64,000 nt of DNA from Blastococcus sp. TF02-09 (lineage in GTDB: Bacteria; Actinomycetota; Actinomycetes; Mycobacteriales; Geodermatophilaceae). The stretch covers positions 62,001 to 126,000 of the forward strand of contig NZ_QOHH01000003.1 of the NCBI RefSeq assembly GCF_003319105.1. The letters are read 5' to 3'. The notes under the pieces are model-generated. The model ran no database searches. It was not told the DNA's origin and worked only from the letters and a program-made list of their open reading frames with translations. This document shows positions 9,157-21,626 of this stretch, one piece after another (the first letter of the stretch is position 1; every line of letters begins with the position of its first letter). A program made the translations under genes and the position numbers.

Positions 9157-9420
9157 TCAGTTCTCGCCGGCGGTGTGGGTCAGCAGGCCCTCGTTGATCT
9201 CGCGGAGCGCGATCGAGAGGGGCTTCTCCTGGGGAGCGGTGTCCACCAGGGGGCCGACGTACTCCAGCAGGCCCTCGGAGAGCTGGCTGTAGTAGGCGTT
9301 GATCTGGCGGGCGCGCTTGGCGGCGAAGATGACCAGGCCGTACTTGCTGCTGGTGCGCTCGAGCAGCTCGTCGATCGGCGGGTTGGTGATGCCCTCGGGG
9401 GCAGGTGCGACTCCGGACAC
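9157..9420 (-). CDS. rpoZ: RNA polymerase omega subunit
   Basis: Small subunit that chaperones assembly of the beta' subunit into RNA polymerase. The 87-residue product contains the omega signature [21 protein letters not shown] followed closely by [15 protein letters not shown] and the C-terminal [12 protein letters not shown] 9420 is chosen because GAGGAG lies just upstream and the conserved N-terminus begins there; the open frame extends further but is not protein-like. Downstream of gmk by 53 nt and followed by strong hairpins. The gmk-rpoZ pairing is conserved in most bacteria. Confidence 0.95.
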   Translation of the reverse strand: MSGVAPAPEGITNPPIDELLERTSSKYGLVIFAAKRARQINAYYSQLSEGLLEYVGPLVDTAPQEKPLSIALREINEGLLTHTAGEN

Positions 9421-9473
9421 GCGGGCGTGCTCCTCAGTAGATCGGGAAAAAGCGCTGCACCTGAGTCGGCTGC

Positions 9474-10052
9474 TCAGCAGAGGCCGGGTGCGGGCGCAGT
9501 CAGCAAGCCTACCAACTCGTCCGCCGCCCGGGCCACGTCGTCGTTGACGACCACCCGGTCGAACTCCCCGGCGGCGTCCAGTTCGGCCTGCGCGATGCGC
9601 AGCCGGGCCTCCTGGACCGCCACCGGTTCCGAGCCCCGGCCGGCCAGCCGGCTCTGCAGCTCCGCCCAGGACGGCGGGGCCAGGAAGACCAGCTGCGCCT
9701 CCGGGGCCCGCGCCCGCACCTGGCGAGCCCCCTGCAGCTCGATCTCCAGCAGGGCCGGCGCGCCGGTGGCCAGCCGCTCGTGGACCGGGCCCGCCGGCGT
9801 GCCGTAGCGGTTGCCGGCGTACTCGGCCCACTCCAGCAGCCCGTCGGTCTCGATCAGCCGGTCGAACTCGGCGTCGGAGACGAAGTGGTAGTGGACGCCG
9901 TGGACCTCACCGGGGCGCGGGCGCCGGGTGGTCGCGGACACGGACACCCACACGTCGGGGTGCCTGCGCCGGACCTCGGCGACCACGGTCCCCTTGCCGA
10001 CCCCGGAGGGTCCGGAGAGCACGGTGAGTCGTGCCGGTGCGTTCGGTCCCAC
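9474..10052 (-). CDS. gmk: guanylate kinase
   Basis: Phosphorylates GMP to GDP, linking purine salvage to GTP and (p)ppGpp pools. The 192-residue protein has the P-loop [10 protein letters not shown], the GMP-binding segment [21 protein letters not shown], and [16 protein letters not shown] 10052 has a purine-rich GAGGACGACGA upstream; the longer open frame reads into mihF and is discarded. It lies 50 nt after mihF, so mihF, gmk and rpoZ probably share transcripts. Confidence 0.95.
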   Translation of the reverse strand: MGPNAPARLTVLSGPSGVGKGTVVAEVRRRHPDVWVSVSATTRRPRPGEVHGVHYHFVSDAEFDRLIETDGLLEWAEYAGNRYGTPAGPVHERLATGAPALLEIELQGARQVRARAPEAQLVFLAPPSWAELQSRLAGRGSEPVAVQEARLRIAQAELDAAGEFDRVVVNDDVARAADELVGLLTAPAPGLC

Positions 10053-10102
10053 TCGTCGTCCTCGTCCGGGTCGTGCGTCCGTGCGTGTGCCGGGACGGGG
10101 AC

Positions 10103-10429
10103 TCAGACGACCTGGTCGCCGCCGAACTCCGTCTCCAGCGCACGACGCTGGTTGGCACCCAGCCCCCGCACGCGGCGCGTCGGGGAGATCTCCAGGCGTT
10201 CCATGATCTTCGCAGCCCGCGCTTTGCCGACTCCGGGGAGGGACTCCAGGACGGCAGAGACGCGCATCTTGCCGATCACCTCGTCGGTCTCGCCCTGCTT
10301 GAGGACGTCGCCGACGGTCGCACCCTTGCTCTTGAGGCGCTCGCGCAGCTCGGCGCGGGCCTTGCGGGCCGCGGCGGCCTTCTCGAGGGCGGCTGCGCGC
10401 TGTTCCGGGGACAGGTCGGGAAGGGGCAT
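10103..10429 (-). CDS. mihF: actinobacterial integration host factor
   Basis: Nucleoid-associated DNA-binding protein of the actinobacteria-specific mIHF/sIHF type, unrelated to proteobacterial IHF. The 108-residue product starts [18 protein letters not shown], has a charged helix rich in Ala/Lys/Arg, then a helix-two-turn-helix/lid region with [17 protein letters not shown] and ends [10 protein letters not shown]. This matches the conserved short mycobacterial form in length and motifs. It sits directly upstream of gmk, the position it holds in Mycobacterium and Streptomyces. A long gap separates it from pyrF, so it likely has its own promoter, although none was identified with confidence. 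Confidence 0.94.
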   Translation of the reverse strand: MPLPDLSPEQRAAALEKAAAARKARAELRERLKSKGATVGDVLKQGETDEVIGKMRVSAVLESLPGVGKARAAKIMERLEISPTRRVRGLGANQRRALETEFGGDQVV

Positions 10430-10745
10430 GGTGCAACCCAATCGTGTCGTCGCCGGCGGTGATGCTCGGCGGTGCTGTTCGCGATTCGAGGGGGACGTAC
10501 GGCGTGCGGGAGAAGCCTCGCGACCTGCCCAGTGTCGAGCAAATCCGCAGGTCACGACACCGGGTCGGGCGCGGCGCCGGGCCGCCTCCCGGCGCGTTCA
10601 CCCGCAGTTGACCACCGCGCTCACCCACCGTGATCGGCGCAGGTCACACCGGATGCGGACGGTGTCGTTTCTGAAGGGGGCCCGAGCCGGCGATCCAGCG
10701 GGCCTGACGCGACACGCCCAGCGGGCGACACGCCGGGGACGGTTC
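10430..10745. other. 316-nt intergenic region between pyrF and mihF
   Basis: No credible gene was found here on either strand; open frames in it are extensions of gmk- or pyrF-strand shadows. It should hold the mihF promoter and the end of the pyr transcript. The one clear structure is a hairpin at 10574-10595. Confidence 0.6.
10574..10595 (-). terminator. possible hairpin terminator of the pyr operon
   Basis: GCGCCGGG (10574-10581) and CCCGGCGC (10588-10595) form an 8-bp GC-only stem with a 6-nt loop. It is about 150 nt downstream of pyrF and has no T-run, so terminator function is only a suggestion. Confidence 0.3.
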
Positions 10746-11552
10746 CTAACCGGCCAGTTCGGCGGCCCACCGCTGCGCGGCCCCCCGCAGCGCGGCGGTG
10801 TCCGGACCGGCCGCGAGGACGTCCCGCGAAACGGTCGGCACGACCACGGTGCCGGCGCCGAACAGCCGTCGCAGGTCCGCAGGCGTTCCGCCCTGGGCAC
10901 CGAGGCCCGGCGCGAGGACCGGCCCGTCCAGCCCGGTGAGGTCGACGTCCAGCTCGCCCAGGGTGGCGCCGACGACGACGCCGAAGGAGCCGGCCGGCGT
11001 CCCGGCGTTCCACCCGCGCACGGTGTCCACGACCTGCTGGGCCACCGACGGCTCCCCGACGAGCTGCAGCGTGCCCGCGTCGGGATTGCTCGTCCGCGCC
11101 AGCACGAACAGCCCGCCGCCGTGCGCGCGCGCGATGCCCACGGCCGGCTGCAGCGAGCCGGGGCCGAGGTAGGGGCTCACCGTCATGGCGTCCACGGCCA
11201 GCGGGTGCTCCGGGCGCAGGTAGTCGGCGTAGGCCTCCATCGTGGAGCCGATGTCGCCGCGCTTGGCGTCCAGCAGCACGAGGGCACCGGCGGCCCGGGC
11301 CCGCGCGACGCCGTCCTCCAGGACCGCCAGCCCCCGGGAGCCGTGCCGCTCGTAGAACGCCGCCTGCGGCTTGAGGACGGCGACCGTGCCGGCCAGCGCG
11401 TCGACGACGGCGTCGGTGAACCGCGCCAGCCCCTCGGGCGAGTCCGGCAGCCCCCACTTCGCCAGCAGCGGCGGGTGCGGGTCGATGCCCACGCACAGCG
11501 GCCCGCGGGCGGCGACGGCGGCGGCGAGCCGCTCTCCGAAGGGTGCGGTCAC
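10746..11552 (-). CDS. pyrF: orotidine 5'-phosphate decarboxylase (long, actinobacterial type)
   Basis: Final enzyme of UMP synthesis, decarboxylating OMP. The 268-residue protein belongs to the longer PyrF subfamily used by mycobacteria: CVGIDPHPPLL near the N-terminus, KPQAAFYERHG, and the catalytic D-K-D array in LLDAKRGDIGST. The C-terminal phosphate-gripper region includes LAPGLGAQGG. The GTG start overlaps the pyrD TGA (GTGA). It is the last gene of the pyr operon, with a TAG stop and a ~316-nt gap before mihF. Confidence 0.96.
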   Translation of the reverse strand: MTAPFGERLAAAVAARGPLCVGIDPHPPLLAKWGLPDSPEGLARFTDAVVDALAGTVAVLKPQAAFYERHGSRGLAVLEDGVARARAAGALVLLDAKRGDIGSTMEAYADYLRPEHPLAVDAMTVSPYLGPGSLQPAVGIARAHGGGLFVLARTSNPDAGTLQLVGEPSVAQQVVDTVRGWNAGTPAGSFGVVVGATLGELDVDLTGLDGPVLAPGLGAQGGTPADLRRLFGAGTVVVPTVSRDVLAAGPDTAALRGAAQRWAAELAG

Positions 11553-12897
11553 GGGTCCTCCACGGATCGGGGCAGGGTGGTCCCCAGCCGGGCGACGCAC
11601 GCGGCCGCCAGGAAGGGGTCGGCGAACGCGCCCGCCGCGGACTGGACCGCGTCGGCGCCGGCGGCGAACAGCGCCGCGAACGACTCCGGGTCGGTGACCC
11701 CGCCCATGGCCAGGACGTCGAAGGGCACCCCGCCGGCCGCGCGCAGCGCCACCAGCCGCCGGGTGAAGTCCAGCGCCGGCTCCCGCACGGCGATGCCGGA
11801 GAGCCCCGCGAGCTCGCGGCCGGGGAACGTGGGGGTGCCGTCGGTGCGCCGCACCCGGCTCTGCACCGTGTTGATCCCGGCGATCCCGTCGACCAGCGGG
11901 GCCAGCCGCGGCACGAGGGCGGCGAGCCGCTGCTCGTCCAGCCAGGAGAGCTTGGCGACCAGGCCGGTGCGGTCGTCCAGGGCGCGGCGGACGTGCTCGA
12001 CCACCGCGACGGTGGCGTCGGCGTCCAGGCACAGCGGCGGCTTCACCCCCGTCGCCGAGCGGTCGAGGGTGTTCGGGCAGGAGAGGTTCAGCTCGACCAC
12101 GGAGGCCCCGGCCTCCTCGGCCAGGAGCGCGGTGCGGGCGAAGTCCTCCGCGAGGTCGTCCCCCTCCCCCATGACGCTCACCAGCAGCAGCTGCTCGTCC
12201 CCGACGGCGGCCACGGCACGCGCCAGGTCGGCCATCCACTCCTCCGGCTCCGGCGAGGGGACGCCGAAGGAGTTGACGCTGCTCACCGCCGGCGAGCCGG
12301 GCTCGACCCAGTCCCACGGATCGGCGACGACGTCGGCGTCGGCCCCCGGGGCCAGGCTCGCCGTCTCCCGGGCGGCGAAGACCCAGTTCGGCTGCTCGTT
12401 GGGCGGGTGCGCCCGGCTGCGCACCGTCTTGTAGGTGAGCACGTTCCAGCCGTTGGCCACGTTGTGCCGCACCCACGCCTCGCTGCCGTTGAGCACGCAC
12501 GCCGGGACGCCGATCGGGAAGCCGACCGTGCGCCCGAGCAGCGGCCAGCGCCGGCTCCCCGCGGTCGGCCGACCAGGCAGCACCGGGCCGAGCGGCCGCG
12601 CCAGGTTCTCCCGGAACCCGCCCAGGACGTCGTAGGCCGGCGTGGGCAGCCCGTGGTCGGCGAGCAGGTCGGACCGGCGGGCGAAGAACAGCACCCGGCC
12701 CAGCAGCGGCAGGTCGGCATCCCCGACGTCCCCGGACGCCAGACGCCCGGCGAGGTCGGCGACGTCGGCGGTCAGGGCGTCGAGCTCCGGCCGCGGCGGC
12801 TGCCCGAAGCGGGTGACCCCGGCGAGGAACGCCGCGGGCAACTCCTCTACCAGGCCACGGGCCACCAGGTCCTCGCGCAGCCGCCGGACCGGGGAGC

Positions 12898-12901
<4 letters not shown>
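11549..12901 (-). CDS. pyrD: dihydroorotate dehydrogenase-like protein, class-1-type active site, extended N-terminus
   Basis: Sits between carB and pyrF, with GTGA overlaps on both sides, so it very probably oxidises dihydroorotate to orotate. It is atypical: 450 residues rather than ~350, with ~120 N-terminal residues of unassigned helical sequence. The FMN barrel shows TYKTVRS (Lys158), SSVNSFG (Asn210), ELNLSCPNT (Cys275, Asn277) and the phosphate-binding [11 protein letters not shown]. The Cys in SCPN is the catalytic base of class 1 and dihydropyrimidine-dehydrogenase-type enzymes, whereas class 2 PyrD, the expected actinobacterial type, has Ser. No pyrK or electron-transfer partner is adjacent. 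The functional assignment leans on operon position; electron acceptor unknown. Confidence 0.82.
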
Positions 12902-16189
<3,288 letters not shown>

Positions 16190-16197
<8 letters not shown>

Positions 16198-17299
16198 TGC
16201 GGTTCTCCTCCATGAGGTCGACGAAGCGCTGGAACAGGGGCGCCGCGTCGTGCGGCCCGGCGGCCGACTCGGGGTGGAACTGCACGCTGAACGCCGGCGT
16301 CTCCAGCAGCCGCAGCCCCTCGACGACGTCGTCGTTCAGGCCGACGTGGCTGACCTCCACCGGCCCGTACGGGGTGTCGGTGGGCCGGTCGAGCGGGGCG
16401 TCGACGGCGAACCCGTGGTTGTGGCTGGTCACCCGCACCGTGCCGCTGACCCGGTCGAGCACCGGCTGGTTCAGGCCGCGGTGGCCGAACTGCAGCTTGT
16501 AGGTGCCCAGGCCCAGGGCCCGGCCGAGGATCTGGTTGCCGAAGCAGATGCCGAACAGCGGACGGCGGGCGTCGAGCACACCCTTGACCGCCTCCACCGC
16601 GTAGTCGGCGGCCGCCGGGTCGCCCGGGCCGTTGGAGAGGAACACCCCGTCCGGGCCCGCGGCCAGCAGCTCCTCGGCCGTGGCCGTCGAGGGCAGCACG
16701 TGGGTCTCGACGCCGAGCGCGGCCAGGTGCCGGGGCGTGGCCGTCTTGATGCCCAGGTCGAGGGCGGCGATGGTGAACCGCTTCTCCCCCACCGCCGGGA
16801 CGACGTAGGCCTCGCCGGTGCTCACCGTGGGCGCGAGGTCGGCGCCCTGCATGCTCGGCGACGCGGTGACCCGCGCCAGCAGCTCGTCGGCACCCAGCTC
16901 GGTGCTGATGCCCGCCCGCATCGCCCCACGGTCGCGCAGGTGCCGGGTGAGCGCGCGGGTGTCGATGCCACTGATGCCGACGATCCCCTGGGCGACCAGC
17001 TCGTCGTCGAGGGTGCCGGTGGCGCGCCAGTTCGACGTGCGGCGGGCGGGGTCGCGCACCACGAAGCCGGCCGGCCACATGCGGCGGCTCTCGTCGTCCT
17101 CGCCGTTGACCCCGGTGTTGCCGATGTGGGGGGCCGTCATGGTGACGATCTGACCGGCGTAGCTGGGGTCGGTCAGCGTCTCCTGGTAGCCGGTCATGCC
17201 GGTGGCGAACACCGCCTCGCCCACCGTCGTCCCGACCGCGCCGTACGCCTCGCCGCGGAACGTCCGTCCGTCCTCCAGCACGAGGATTGCCTGACTCAC
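16190..17299 (-). CDS. carA: carbamoyl-phosphate synthase small chain
   Basis: Glutaminase subunit feeding ammonia to CarB. The 369-residue protein has the CPSase small-chain N-domain ([34 protein letters not shown]) and a class I glutamine amidotransferase domain with nucleophile Cys in [12 protein letters not shown], the GHRGLNQPV and SHNHGFAVD substrate segments and the catalytic His-Glu in FHPES. The GTG start overlaps the pyrC TGA. Immediately followed by carB with an 8-nt overlap. Confidence 0.98.
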
Positions 17300-18585
17300 C
17301 GTGTCGCCTTTCCGTCCAGAACGGTCGCCGTCCCCCGCAGGAACGTCGCGACGATCCGGCCGGGGACCTCCCGGCCGGCATAGGGGCTGTTGCGGCTGCG
17401 ACTGGCCAGGGCCGCGGGGTCGACCGCCGCGCGCGCGGCCGGGTCGACGAGCACCAGGTTCGCGGGCTCGCCGGGAGCGAGGGGCCGGCCGTGGCCGTCG
17501 AGGCGGCCGATCGCGGCGGGGCGCACCGACATGCGGTCGGCGACACCGGCCCAGTCGAGCCGGCCGGGCTCGACCATCGTCTCGATCACGACCGCGAGCG
17601 CCTGCTCCAGCCCCAGCATGCCGGGCCGGGCCTGCGCCCACTCGCTCTCCTTGTCCTCCACCGCGTGCGGGGCGTGGTCGGTGCCGACGGCGTCGATCGT
17701 GCCGTCGGCCAGCCCCGCCCGGAGCGCCTCCACGTCGGCGTCCGTGCGCAGCGGCGGGTTGACCTTGAACACCGGGTCGTAGCTCTCGGCGCAGGCGTCG
17801 GTGAGCAGCAGGTGGTGCGGGGTGACCTCCGCGGTCACCTGCACGCCTCGGGACTTCGCCCAGCGCAGGATCTCCACCGACCCCGCCGTCGACACGTGGC
17901 ACACGTGCAGCCGCGCGCCGACGTGCTCGGCGAGCAGCACGTCGCGGGCGATGATCGCCTCCTCGGCGGCCGCCGGCCAGCCGGTGAGCCCGAGCCGCGC
18001 GGAGCGCTCGCCCTCGTGCATCTGCGCGCCGACCGTGAGCCGCGGCTCCTCGGCGTGCTGGGCGACGACGCCGTCGAAGGCCTTCACGTACTCCAGTGCG
18101 CGCCGCATGAGCGCGGGGTCGGCCACGCAGTGCCCGTCGTCGGAGAAGACCCGCACGCGGGCGGCGGAGTCGGCCATCGCGCCGAGCTCGGCCAGCCGCT
18201 CCCCCTTGAGCCCGATGGTCACCGCACCGACGGGGACGACGTCGACCAGCCCGGCCTCCTGCCCGAGCCGCCAGACCTGCTCGACGACGCCGGCGGTGTC
18301 GGCCACCGGGTCGGTGTTGGCCATCGCGTGCACCGCGGTGAACCCGCCCAGCGCGGCGGCGCGGCTGCCGGTCTCCACGGTCTCGGCGTCCTCGCGGCCG
18401 GGCTCGCGCAGGTGGGTGTGCAGGTCGACCAGGCCGGGCAGCGCGATCAGGCCGGCGGCGTCGACCACCTCGGCGCCGGTCGCCGAAAGCTGGTCGCCGA
18501 TCGCGGCGATGCGGCCGTCGGCGACCAGCACGTCGACGGCGTCGCCGCCCAGGGGCCGGGCGCCCTTGATCAGGTAGTGCGTCAC
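17296..18585 (-). CDS. pyrC: dihydroorotase
   Basis: Zinc amidohydrolase that cyclises carbamoyl aspartate to dihydroorotate. 429 residues, of the longer class I type encoded next to pyrB in Gram-positives. The metal-binding [10 protein letters not shown] motif is at about 54-63, with further ligands in AQHAEE and CHVSTAGS and the catalytic Asp in GTDHAPH. The GTG start overlaps the pyrB stop, and its stop overlaps the carA start. Confidence 0.97.
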   Translation of the reverse strand: MTHYLIKGARPLGGDAVDVLVADGRIAAIGDQLSATGAEVVDAAGLIALPGLVDLHTHLREPGREDAETVETGSRAAALGGFTAVHAMANTDPVADTAGVVEQVWRLGQEAGLVDVVPVGAVTIGLKGERLAELGAMADSAARVRVFSDDGHCVADPALMRRALEYVKAFDGVVAQHAEEPRLTVGAQMHEGERSARLGLTGWPAAAEEAIIARDVLLAEHVGARLHVCHVSTAGSVEILRWAKSRGVQVTAEVTPHHLLLTDACAESYDPVFKVNPPLRTDADVEALRAGLADGTIDAVGTDHAPHAVEDKESEWAQARPGMLGLEQALAVVIETMVEPGRLDWAGVADRMSVRPAAIGRLDGHGRPLAPGEPANLVLVDPAARAAVDPAALASRSRNSPYAGREVPGRIVATFLRGTATVLDGKATR

Positions 18586-19502
18586 TGGGGAGAGCCTCCG
18601 AGCAGCAGGTAGAGCACGGCCATGCGGGTGGAGACCCCGTTGGCGACCTGCTCGACGATCGTGGAGCGGGCGGAGTCGGCGACGTCGGCGGCGATCTCCA
18701 TCCCGCGGTTCATGGGGCCGGGGTGCATGACGATCGCGTCGTCGGGCAGCGCGCCCATCCGCCGGGCGTCCAGGCCGTAGCGGCGGCTGTACTCGCGGGC
18801 GCTGGGGAAGAACGAGGCGTTCATCCGCTCGGCCTGCACCCGCAGCATCATCACCACGTCGACCTTGGGCAGGACGGCGTCCAGGTCGTAGGAGACCTCC
18901 GCCGGCCAGCTGCCGACGCCGACGGGCAGCAGCGTGGGCGGGGCGACCAGCGTGACCTCGGCGCCCAGGGTGTGCAGCAGGCCGACGTTGGAGCGGGCCA
19001 CCCGGCTGTGCAGCACGTCGCCGACGATCGCCACCCGCACGCCCTCGAGCCGGCCCAGCCGCCGCCGGATGGTGTACGCGTCCAGCAGCGCCTGCGTCGG
19101 GTGCTCGTGGGTGCCGTCGCCGGCGTTCACCACGCTGCCGCGCACCCAGCCGGCCAGCCGGTGCGGCGCCCCCGACGAGGAGTGCCGGACGACGACGGCG
19201 TCGGCGCCCATCGCCTCCAGGGTGAGCGCGGTGTCCTTAAGGCTCTCGCCCTTGGACACGCTGCTGCCCTTGGCGGAGAAGTTGATGACGTCGGCCGACA
19301 GCCGCTTGGCCGCCAGCTCGAAGGAGATCCGGGTGCGGGTGGAGTCCTCGTAGAAGAGGTTCACCACGGTGCGCCCGCGCAGGGTGGGCAGCTTCTTGAC
19401 CTCGCGGCCGCTGAGCGCCTGGTCGATCTGCGCCGCGGTGTCCAGCACCAGCGTCGCGTCGTCCCGGTCGAGGTCGGCCGCCTCCAGCAGGTGCCGCTTC
19501 AT
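18582..19502 (-). CDS. pyrB: aspartate carbamoyltransferase catalytic chain
   Basis: Condenses carbamoyl phosphate with aspartate. 306 residues with the carbamoyl-phosphate site [23 protein letters not shown], and the aspartate-binding HPGPMNRG. No regulatory pyrI is present, as is usual for Gram-positive-type enzymes. ATG 19502 overlaps the pyrR TGA (ATGA). Confidence 0.97.
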   Translation of the reverse strand: MKRHLLEAADLDRDDATLVLDTAAQIDQALSGREVKKLPTLRGRTVVNLFYEDSTRTRISFELAAKRLSADVINFSAKGSSVSKGESLKDTALTLEAMGADAVVVRHSSSGAPHRLAGWVRGSVVNAGDGTHEHPTQALLDAYTIRRRLGRLEGVRVAIVGDVLHSRVARSNVGLLHTLGAEVTLVAPPTLLPVGVGSWPAEVSYDLDAVLPKVDVVMMLRVQAERMNASFFPSAREYSRRYGLDARRMGALPDDAIVMHPGPMNRGMEIAADVADSARSTIVEQVANGVSTRMAVLYLLLGGSPQ

Positions 19503-20122
19503 CGCGCTACCTCGTCGCTCACCAGCACCTCGTCGACGCCGTCGATCTCGGCCAGCCGGACCGACACCTTCTGGGTGCGCGAGGTGGGCAGGTTCTTGCC
19601 CACGAGGTCGGCCCGGATCGGCAGCTCGCGGTGTCCCCGGTCGACGAGGACCGCCAGCTGCACGGCCCGGGGCCGGCCCACGTCGCGCAGCGCGTCCAGC
19701 GCGGCCCGGACGGAGCGGCCGGAGTACAGGACGTCGTCGACGAGGACGACGAGCCGGTCGTCGATGCCGCCGGCGGGCAGCTCGGTGGGCTCCAGCGCAC
19801 GCACGCCGCGGCGCCGCAGGTCGTCGCGGTAGAGCGTGATGTCGACGGCGCCGACGTCCACGCGCACCCCGGAGAACGCCTCGATGCGGGCGGCCAGGCG
19901 GCGCGCCAGCGGGGCGCCGCGGGTCGGGATGCCGACCAGGACCAGTCCGGCGAGGCCGGCGGTGGCGTCGTCGGCGGGAGCATCGGTCGCGCACCGCTCG
20001 ATGAGCTGGTGGGCCATCCGGTCGACCATGCGGGCGACGTCGGCGGCGGAGAGCACCGGACCCGGGGTGGGGTCGCCGACCGAGGGCGCCGCGTTCCGGA
20101 CAGGCTGGGCAGAGCTGGCCAT
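19499..20122 (-). CDS. pyrR: PyrR, pyrimidine operon RNA-binding attenuator/uracil phosphoribosyltransferase
   Basis: RNA-binding regulator that senses UMP/PRPP and represses pyr gene expression; the family also retains weak uracil phosphoribosyltransferase activity. 207 residues with a ~20-residue Pro/Ala N-terminal tail, the PRPP-binding signature [13 protein letters not shown], and basic residues around [22 protein letters not shown] typical of the RNA-binding face. The ATG has a strong AAGGAGG just upstream, and a PyrR-recognition loop lies next to that site, so the protein most likely controls its own translation and, by coupling, that of the overlapping operon. Confidence 0.95.
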   Translation of the reverse strand: MASSAQPVRNAAPSVGDPTPGPVLSAADVARMVDRMAHQLIERCATDAPADDATAGLAGLVLVGIPTRGAPLARRLAARIEAFSGVRVDVGAVDITLYRDDLRRRGVRALEPTELPAGGIDDRLVVLVDDVLYSGRSVRAALDALRDVGRPRAVQLAVLVDRGHRELPIRADLVGKNLPTSRTQKVSVRLAEIDGVDEVLVSDEVAR

Positions 20123-20134
20123 CAGGCCTCCTTC

Positions 20135-20152
20135 CCCGCCTCACGGGACGGG
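20135..20152 (-). promoter_or_regulatory. pyrR: PyrR-binding RNA hairpin in the pyr operon leader
   Basis: The minus-strand leader reads CCCG-TCCCGTGAGG-CGGG. The decamer matches the PyrR recognition consensus UCCNGNGAGG and is closed by a 4-bp CCCG/CGGG stem. It lies directly upstream of the AAGGAGG ribosome-binding site of pyrR (ATG at 20122). That position suits the translational repression reported for mycobacterial PyrR rather than the transcription attenuation of Bacillus. Confidence 0.7.
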
Positions 20153-20282
20153 TCGTTAAAGGAGTGGGTGGACCTGTCCCGACGGTACTGCACGGCCCGG
20201 AGCGGTCCGGTCCCGGTGCGGAACCCCAGGTGGGTGGGCCGGCGCATCCGCACGATCGTGGGGCAGCACGCCCGACCGGGTG

Positions 20283-20309
20283 TTGCGGGCGGGCATCGAC
20301 CAGTACGCT
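20283..20309 (+). promoter_or_regulatory. bldD: probable bldD promoter
   Basis: TTGCGG (20283-20288) and TACGCT (20304-20309) are separated by 15 nt, a slightly short spacing. The TAnnnT -10 lies ~50 nt before the bldD ATG and directly before a BldD-type operator, which supports the assignment. Confidence 0.45.
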
Positions 20310-20310
20310 C

Positions 20311-20323
20311 AGTGACGATCACG
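20311..20323 (+). promoter_or_regulatory. bldD: BldD-type operator, likely autoregulatory
   Basis: AGTGA-CGA-TCACG matches the Streptomyces BldD motif AGTGA(n)TCACC at all but the last base. It sits immediately after the -10 element, across the expected transcription start, so binding would block bldD expression. BldD represses its own gene in Streptomyces. Confidence 0.6.
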
Positions 20324-20359
20324 ACCTATCCCAGACGACGCACAGTGAGCAGGAACGCG

Positions 20360-20917
20360 ATGAGCACCGACTACTCACGGGCCCTGGGCGCCCGGCTCCG
20401 CGCCATCCGCAACCAGCAGGGCCTGTCCCTGCAGGGCGTGGAGGACAAGTCCCACGGCCGCTGGAAGGCAGTCGTCGTCGGCTCCTACGAGCGCGGCGAC
20501 CGCGCCGTCACCGTCCAGCGCCTGTCCGAGCTGGCCGTCTTCTACGGCGTGCCGGTCTCCGAGCTGCTGCCCGACCCGCGGCCCAGCTCCGCCGTCACCT
20601 CCAGCAGCAAGATCGTGCTGAACCTGGAGTCGCTGGGCTCGCTCCCGGCCGACGAGGCCGGCCCGCTGGCCCGCTACGCCTCGACCATCCAGGCGCAGCG
20701 CCACGACTACAACGGCAAGGTCCTCTCCATCCGCGCCGAGGACCTGAAGTCACTGGCGATCATCTACGACATGAGCCCGGACGAGCTCACGTCGCGGCTG
20801 ATCGAGTGGGGTGTCATCTCCTCCGGCATGGACAGCGTCGTGGGCTTCGGCGGGCCCGACGACGAGGACGACGAGGAGCTCGACCCGAACTGGGAGCGCC
20901 GCCGCTCCCCGCGCTGA
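20360..20917 (+). CDS. bldD: BldD-type developmental transcription regulator
   Basis: c-di-GMP-responsive DNA-binding protein; in Streptomyces it represses sporulation genes. 185 residues. The N-terminal XRE-type HTH (about 8-70) contains LRAIRNQQGLSLQGVE and GRWKAVVVGSYERGDRAVTV, nearly identical to known BldD. The C-terminal domain keeps the c-di-GMP signature R114-x-D116-x8-R125-xx-D128. An acidic tail follows (DDEDDEELD). ATG 20360 is used, with AGGA ~6 nt upstream; an in-frame GTG at 20345 is less likely. Located between nusB and pyrR on the opposite strand, as in Streptomyces, although two ABC genes and a GNAT remnant intervene. Whether this organism sporulates cannot be told from here. 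Confidence 0.95.
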   Translation: MSTDYSRALGARLRAIRNQQGLSLQGVEDKSHGRWKAVVVGSYERGDRAVTVQRLSELAVFYGVPVSELLPDPRPSSAVTSSSKIVLNLESLGSLPADEAGPLARYASTIQAQRHDYNGKVLSIRAEDLKSLAIIYDMSPDELTSRLIEWGVISSGMDSVVGFGGPDDEDDEELDPNWERRRSPR

Positions 20918-20934
20918 CCCGGAGCTCCCCGTCC

Positions 20935-21471
20935 TCAGAGCCGTCTCGTGGCGAACAGGGTGGTGCCGTGGACCGGGTCCACGTCCCTCCGCCCGGTCTC
21001 GGTGAACCCGAGCTTCGCCAGCACCCGGCGAGACGCGGTGTTCCAGTCCCAGACCGTGGCCCACAGGCGCCCGTACCCGGACGATCTCGCCCGGTCCACG
21101 ACCGCCCACGAGGCCTCGGTCGCATATCCCTGACCCCAGACCCGGCGGAGCAGCTCGAACGCCAGTTCCAGTTGGCCGTCCGCCCCGCGTCCGCTGTCGA
21201 TCAGCCCGCAGTAGCCGACGACGTCCCGAGTGGACCTCCGCTCCACCGCCAGCAACCCGGTCGACGACGGCCGGGCGGCGCAAATTCACTCCTCGAGGTC
21301 CGCCAGCGTGGGGCGTCCCTCGGCGTCGATCCGGCGGTGCGGCGGCACCCGTGGATCGCGTTCGGTCCACAGCTCGCGCTGGACGACGGCCTCCGCCACC
21401 CGCCACGGTCGGAGCACCAGGCGGTCGGTCTCGAGCACGACCTGGCCACCCGGGGTCACGTCACCGGCCAT
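20935..21471 (-). pseudogene. GNAT-family N-acetyltransferase interrupted by an in-frame TGA
   Basis: Two pieces in the same frame together make one ~178-codon RimJ/RimL-like acetyltransferase. The N-terminal part (from ATG 21471, with AAAGGG upstream) begins MAGDVTPGGQVVLETDRLVLRPW and ends at TGA 21286-21288 after LADLEE. The frame then reads on through GLLAVERRSTRDVVGYCGL, the acetyl-CoA loop RRVWGQGYATEA and WNTASRRVLAKLGF to the stop at 20935. A single TGG-to-TGA change would explain it (LEEWI). Either the gene is dead or the base is a sequencing error; a C-terminal fragment could restart internally but would lack the first beta strands. Confidence 0.8.
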
Positions 21472-21626
21472 GACCGCGACCCTTTCACGGTCTCCAGTCC
21501 GGCGACCCCGTCGTCGTTGCGCTCCGTGACCGATCCGACACGCGCCCCGGACGGCGCTCGCGCGCGCTCCGTTGTGCCAGTCTGCTGCCACCCGCGGCGC
21601 TGGGCCTCGGAGCAGGGAGGTCACCC

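Noticed and set aside
21286-21288. TGA in the GNAT gene as a selenocysteine codon
   Set aside because: GNAT enzymes have no Cys/Sec at this position, and no SECIS-like hairpin follows; the context suggests a Trp codon.
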